Shown in pieces: positions 58,681 through 64,000 of a DNA stretch of 64,000 bases. Source of the stretch: Castanea sativa (lineage: Eukaryota; Streptophyta; Magnoliopsida; Fagales; Fagaceae); assembly GCF_040712315.1 (NCBI RefSeq), contig NC_134018.1:4735501-4799500 (forward strand), written 5' to 3'. Under the pieces are notes generated by a model, which saw nothing but the letters and a program-made list of their open reading frames with translations, did no database searches and was not told where the DNA came from. Both the position numbers and the translations under genes were made by a program. Within the stretch, counting starts at the first letter, position 1. Each line of letters starts with the position of its first letter.

Positions 58681-59799
58681 TGGCATGTTACAAAGGAGAC
58701 TAAGCATTCAATATATTTTAATACCATAATTAATCAAAAAGTTTAAACATTCGATATATCTAAAAATTATACTAAATCTTATCTTGTCAACATGTAATGG
58801 TTTCAATAGTAAAATCAATCTCAAAATTCAATCATCAATTCCTAGAAAAAAAAACATTGATAATCCCAATAATACATCATAAAATATTAGGCTTCACTTC
58901 TAACCATAACTAGAGATTTAGCCATTCATAGTTATGCAAAATAAATCTATAAAAACTATGTTGAATATCCAAAAGAAATAAATGATAGGTTGAAAAATTT
59001 TTCTAGTGTTTTTGTGTCTCAATAACCTCAGCCTCCTCTAAAGAAAAAGGGAAAATCCATCAAATTTAGGACGTGAATGCCTTAATTTTTAGATTTTTTT
59101 CCCATTATCAACTTCCAGCTTAATTTTGACCTCGAATTTTTTTTTCCAAATTTGTGGAGAACAAAGTTGTATATCTTTGAGTCATACTTCTGTGGCTGCA
59201 ATAATTATGGCAAAAATACTAAAATAACAGATGATGTTTCCATATCAGGTTTTTTCAATTTTGACTTCTACGAATTTCTTTCTTACATTTTTTAAAAATT
59301 ATTTTCACGTATCTTTGACTTTTTTTTAATACTTCAAAAATCATGCCTCATTTGATCTTGACCCTTGGATTCTCTTGGTTACATGTCTACTTGACTAGCT
59401 AATTAGTTTCAATATCTTACAAGAGAAAAATACATGTAACAAGTTAATGTACATGCAATGAGTATATTTTAGAGAAAACTTCCAAACACACATATATACT
59501 TGTAATTTCAAGAATAAACACAAAATAATGCTTAACAAAACTAAGATAATAGTGTAAATTTAAGCAATTATCAATAATATCAATTGATTGGATTGGATTG
59601 TTTTAAGTGTGATGTATGAGCATGTGCTGAGTCCCACGTTAACTATATACTAGATAACTCTTGGGTTTATATATAAATGATTACGATGAGCACCAATTGC
59701 AACTTGACTATCTCTTTCAAGGTGTAAGCACAAATGTGGGTAATATTTAATTTCTTCAGGTGGCTACATGAACTCTCTCTCCAATCCTTGAAATGGCCA
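58681..59799. other. Unassigned AT-rich sequence
   Basis: No gene or known repeat recognised. Confidence 0.4.
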
Positions 59800-60215
59800 G
59801 AAAATTGTGCGTTAATAGAAATTTAACTCAATTAAAACTCTAAGTTGTTTCACATATATGTGTGTCAAATCGCTATTGATGATTAATTTTCCATAACAAC
59901 TTAAGGCCTTTATTTTTAAAAGCTAGCCTCCCAAACAACATATTTATAACAATAGCCACGCAATCCCCTTCATAGCCACACACCAAACAAAATGTATCTC
60001 TCAACACTAAAATTAAAATTAGAAATTAGATTTCAAATTTCTTCCACCATCCATTATCTTAACCAAGGAAAACTAGAGATATTTTTAAAATTAAAAATTA
60101 AAAAAAAAATTTAATCTCTTTTTGGTTCATTTTATGCTTCAACCATGATATCTAATCCACGATATGAAATTAATCTTGGCCTGGTTACTTATCGAGTTAT
60201 ATGTTGAATCCTTTT
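59800..60215 (+). repeat. Direct repeat, copy 1
   Basis: Matches 62585-62935 in order: AAAACTCTAAGTTGTTTCAC, then ATAGCAACTTAAGGC-like, then AAATTAGATTTCAA, then AATCATGATAT.TAATCC.-like. Coding content is not evident. Confidence 0.75.
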
Positions 60216-60889
60216 TTCTTCTTGAATTTGAAAAACTTATTTTAATTTGAAGTTGAAAATTTTCAATAAAAAAAAATGTAACAAAAATTTTAGTTGAAAA
60301 TATAGAAAAAGAATAAGAAAAAAAAATCATAAAATTCTTCATTATATTTTGATCAACCATTATAGAACTATTCTTCATTATCTTAAAAAGATTACATTCT
60401 TACAGAATTTTGCTTCCAAGTTCCAATACCTAGCTATAACAGTTTTTGTTATGCAAAAAGAAAATTTTCAAAATTAAAATTAGTAAAATCACACATAAAT
60501 TTAAATAAGAGGACATTTTAGTATAGAGAAATTACAATAAACATAAAAGTAATATAAAGCCATAAGTAAATTAAAATCGAAAATTAAGGAATATAATTTT
60601 GATTAATAGCAAAGAATTTGTTTAAATCTATTTGAAACTTGAAGAATGCTTTACTTGACACTAATTGAATATCACTTGAATTCAAAGGTTGAAGAGAGCT
60701 AAACTACTACAAGAAGATTTTGCTTAAACAAATCCTACTAGAAGAACTACCCTATGTCTAAGAAGGCATGTTTCCTTGAGGAAGTTCCTTTTGTTCTCTT
60801 TGATCTGCTTGGTTGTGTGTTCAATTTCTCCGATTAATGCCAAAGGCCTCTCTCTGTTGGTATAAATGGTAGTTATATTAAGAAATTAA
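60216..60889. other. Unassigned AT-rich sequence
   Basis: No gene recognised. Confidence 0.4.
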
Positions 60890-61090
60890 CTAATTAATAA
60901 TTATGTAGCGTTGCAGACATATGCCATGAGACGTTGGGACCTTGACTAGGTTAATTTGTCTTTGGTCTAATAGTAATTAGAGCACTAAATTGCATCTTTA
61001 GCTGTTAACCACTCTAACTCACCTGTCTATTTGACGAGAATTGCAAATTTGTGGAACTAGAAACTACGATCGATGGAAAAGCGTGTCCAG
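60890..61090 (+). repeat. Dispersed repeat, copy B
   Basis: Collinear with 23614-23830. Just downstream, at 61185-61265, a fragment resembles the polymorphic part of the inverted duplication (GGAAAATTTAATGAATACAG). Confidence 0.7.
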
Positions 61091-61729
61091 TGCACTCTCC
61101 AATAATGACTCCTTTTTTATTCTCTCTTTTTAAAAAAAAAAAAAAAATTCACTATTCGTATTTCTCAATTTATGTGAATATTTTTTTTGAATGTCCTAAC
61201 ATTTGGGTCTTCTTGGAAAATTTAATGAATACAGTATTAATATATTTTCCAATATATTTTTATCTTATTTAAGAAATCAGTGCTGTTTTTAGTCTTTTTT
61301 TTTTTATTAGTTTGGAGTTAAAATTGAAGAAAATAGTTTTAGAAACTTACTTTTCTTTAAAAGATAATGCATTAAATGTTGTTCTCTTATTAGGTTGAAA
61401 TTATAAATATAAATAGATGTGGGTTCGAATTATACTTGGTGTGATCTACAAATGTTACGCCTTAGGGAATTTTCATTGAAGAGTTTCATTGCAAAGTTTT
61501 CAGACTAAGTTGGACAACGAAGTCATGTTTATAAAATACTTAAAAGAGATTTTTATTGAGTTTTTAAGTATAATATTTAATTATACATATTATATTCTTA
61601 GATGCTAGATAAATAAACCAACATGAACCCATGAATAGGACTACGTATGCCTTTTTTTTTTCTTTTTTTTTTTAATAATACTTTCAAACTTATGTCAATG
61701 GTTAGTAGGCTAGGCTTATTCTTGTAAAA
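61091..61729. other. Unassigned AT-rich sequence
   Basis: Apart from the short inverted-duplication fragment near 61185-61265, nothing is recognised. Confidence 0.4.
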
Positions 61730-62062
61730 TTTTCTTTTAGATTGTAACTAAGAAACAAATTTTTGTACTTTTGTTTTAGATTGTATCTAGGATTAAGACG
61801 ATAATTTTTTTAGTTATTATCAAAGAGATGAACAATTTCAATTTATCAATAAAAGTTGTGTATTTTGTCCACTTTTGTTTTTTATATTTGCAATTAAATA
61901 AGTGAAAATTTCATTGTAAAACCCTTGACTTAAGAGAGATGATAACAACAATATAACATCCACTGTCTCTTAAGAGAAACCAACACAACTTTACTCATGC
62001 ACGTGGGATATGCAAAAACTATTGAAGGTTTGGACCAGGGACATGGTCTCTCACAAGTATTA
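61730..62062 (+). repeat. Degraded relative of the nested LTR (37271-39197)
   Basis: Shares TTTTAGATTGTA, TAGATTGTATCTAGGA, AATTAAATAAGTG, CATTGTAAAACCCTT and GGTCTCTCACAAGT with 38880-39200, in the same order. Confidence 0.7.
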
Positions 62063-62328
62063 ATGTTCAAATTTTGAAGTTTAACATCAAGAATTTTGGG
62101 TGTCTATAATACCTAGCCCTTTTAAAAATATAAATAACCACATTTAGAACATCCCATTATGGAAATACCCACCGTCTCTCTCACATTCTCTTTTTTCTCT
62201 TTATCTACGGCTTACTGTTTGTGTTTTCTTTTAATATTTTCAATTAGGCTAGCCCAAGGATCGGGCCATTACCTTGGGGGCCCTTGGGAAAAGACCCCAA
62301 TATTATAATTCAGTAATTGGTTTCAACC

Positions 62329-62376
<48 letters not shown>

Positions 62377-62584
62377 TATTTTAAACCTATAGTATCTACT
62401 CAATGATAACTGCTCCTTATAAATAGGCTATAACTCTAATTGGTTTTTGGTGTAAGTATAGTTTGAACTTTAGATCAATTAGTTGATGATAAGAGATTTT
62501 TCTATTTGAGTTAATTAGGAAAAATAAAAAACCATATCTGGGTTGTGAACTCTCCCCTGGCCCTAAACAGGCCCTATATTGTGT
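62063..62584. other. Unassigned sequence with (TA)n
   Basis: A poly-A plus (TA)n run lies at 62329-62372; otherwise nothing recognised. Confidence 0.4.
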
Positions 62585-62935
62585 GCAAATATAAATTCAA
62601 CCTAATCAAAACTCTAAGTTGTTTCACAAAATCAAAATGTGAGTATGTCAAATCATTGTTGATGATCACTACGGCATAGCAACTTAAGGCTTCAACACTT
62701 GCCACACAATCTTCCACACAGCGTCATACCACAATATCTCTCTAGCTCAACATCAAAATTAAAATTGGAAATTAGATTTCAACTTTCTTTCAAAATGCTT
62801 TACTTTACCCAAGGAAAAATAAAAAATTATTTAAAATAAAATTGATTTTTTGTTACATTTTACTCTTTAATCATGATATGTAATCCTCTATATAAAAATT
62901 AATCTTGCTTTGATTGGAGTTATGTGTCGAATCCG
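62585..62935 (+). repeat. Direct repeat, copy 2
   Basis: The partner of 59800-60215 at a distance of about 2.8 kb. Confidence 0.75.
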
Positions 62936-63242
62936 TTTTTGCTTGCATAGGTTAAGGTTTTTCGTTGATACTAATGTTAGGTGAAGCTGTAATAGTGTAT
63001 TTGATAATATCATTTATCATTATTATATGTTTAAGTTCTAGAAAGATCAACAAGTATTTAATGAATTGATACTTTTATACTCTATAATTTGATGTAATAA
63101 CTACAAACATCTATTTTCAGTGGAATATAAATTAAACTTCAATTATCAAAATATTTAGCTTAAAATATCGATGTTTAGAAAATCTATATAATAATTTTCC
63201 ATTTACACTAACAAAAACTAATCAAGATAATACCAAGTGAGT
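62936..63242. other. Unassigned AT-rich sequence
   Basis: Nothing recognised. Confidence 0.4.
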
Positions 63243-63390
63243 AATTCTTAAGTACTCCCAGAGTACAGAGAATGGTGCTCTCTCCTCTCACATTCATGGT
63301 GGGGTCCGCTCATTAAATTCATGGTGGGGTTCATCATGAATGTGAGAGGAAGGAGTACCATTTCACTATACTCCGAGACTACCTAAGAAT
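63243..63390. mobile_element. Foldback MITE
   Basis: Two arms of about 55 bp are inverted copies: AATTCTTAAGTACTCCCAGA...CCTCTCACATTCATG on the left and CATGAATGTGAGAGGA...TACCTAAGAATT on the right, around a short loop. Target duplications and family were not settled. Confidence 0.75.
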
Positions 63391-63548
63391 TTTCCATATC
63401 AAGTAAATAAAAGAATTACTTTTATCACGTTTTGCATCTATAAAAGATAAATCCAAATATTATATATTATTAGTACAAAATGTTTGCATTTATTGCATTT
63501 ATAAGATATAAATCCAAACACTATATGCTATTAGTATCCAAACATTTA

Positions 63549-63874
63549 CGCTCTGTTTGTTTCAGCAATGACGTTTTCTAGAAAACGAGTCATTTTTCAA
63601 GAAATATTTTCTATAAAACTATCTCATTTTCTAATGTTTGGTAACAACTTTAAATGAGTTGAAAACAACTTCCTAACTTCCCTTATTTAGTTTGCTGTGA
63701 GATATAGTTGTTTTCCAAAAAAATTTAATAGAAAACAATCTCTAAAAATAAGTCATACTTTTAATGTTGACCAGATATAGTTTTCCTTTGACTCATCTTT
63801 TTTTATGCTACCAAATACTAGAAAATATGAAAAACTATCTTTACACAAAGTTTTCCATCGAAACAAACGGAGCG
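63549..63874. mobile_element. Tourist-like PIF/Harbinger MITE
   Basis: 326 bp, TTA on both sides (63546-63548 and 63875-63877), terminal inverted repeats CGCTCTGTTTGTTTC and GAAACAAACGGAGCG with no mismatch except one position. GAAAAC/GTTTTC motifs occur in both halves. Confidence 0.88.
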
Positions 63875-64000
63875 TTAATAGTTCATAACAATGTAGCTAG
63901 ACAAAACTTTAAAGGTAGTGGTGTTTGATAAAAACAAAGTCTATAAAACATTTTATTGTGAGAGAAGTTGTTTGGAAATATTAAACAACAGACATTGCCG
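63875..64000. other. Unassigned end of window
   Basis: Too short to interpret. Confidence 0.4.

Noticed and set aside
1..64000. CRISPR array, prokaryotic operon or phage defence system
   Set aside because: No regularly spaced repeats, no operon structure and no ribosome-binding sites; introns and plant transposons show that this is plant nuclear DNA.

Overview
The window looks like nuclear DNA of a woody flowering plant. The evidence is one multi-exon TIM50 gene with GT-AG introns, long AT-rich intergenic DNA with simple repeats, and a dense load of plant transposons (Tat, Sirevirus-like Copia, LINE, tRNA-derived SINEs, MULE, hAT, PIF/Harbinger) plus an endogenous caulimovirid. Several gag-type sequences resemble, from memory, elements annotated in oak and chestnut, so Fagaceae is my best guess; that is inference and was not tested. 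No bacterial gene, rRNA, tRNA gene or CRISPR array was seen.

Layout. 1-4130: the 3' end of a Tat-lineage Ty3/gypsy element (antisense ORF, then a plus-strand LTR). 4131-7265 and about 11186-15640: two copies of a segmental duplication carrying a small DUF7722-like gene on the minus strand. The left copy is frameshifted and holds a solo Copia LTR. The right copy is intact in its coding part, but a 2.45-kb endogenous pararetrovirus fragment lies downstream of it. Between the copies are a PIF/Harbinger element and a truncated LINE. 15640-22560: TIM50 on the plus strand, with 10 coding exons and a 376-codon product; its intron 7 holds a SINE and two Tourist-like MITEs. 22560-34760: intergenic, with a MULE-like element, a solo LTR inside an ATT microsatellite, one arm of a long inverted duplication, a SINE, direct repeats and a second PIF/Harbinger element.

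34765-44778 is one complete 10.0-kb Copia-type element with GTACA target duplications and two LTRs of about 1.09 kb. It keeps a decayed gag but shows no protease, integrase or reverse transcriptase. Instead it carries a second sense ORF (plant-transposon-protein type) with its own leader and apparent intron. A 1.9-kb LTR-like unit is nested in its gag. This is the most unusual object in the window.

45000-64000 is a graveyard: a SINE, a minus-strand gypsy gag, a PGG-domain gene remnant, the second arm of the inverted duplication, two hAT elements with 8-bp target duplications, a Copia RNase H fragment, tandem repeats, a Sirevirus-like 3' end, a SINE with a perfect 13-bp target duplication, and two terminal MITEs.

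Only TIM50, and probably the right-hand DUF7722-like gene, look like working host genes. Nothing suggests that they act together.
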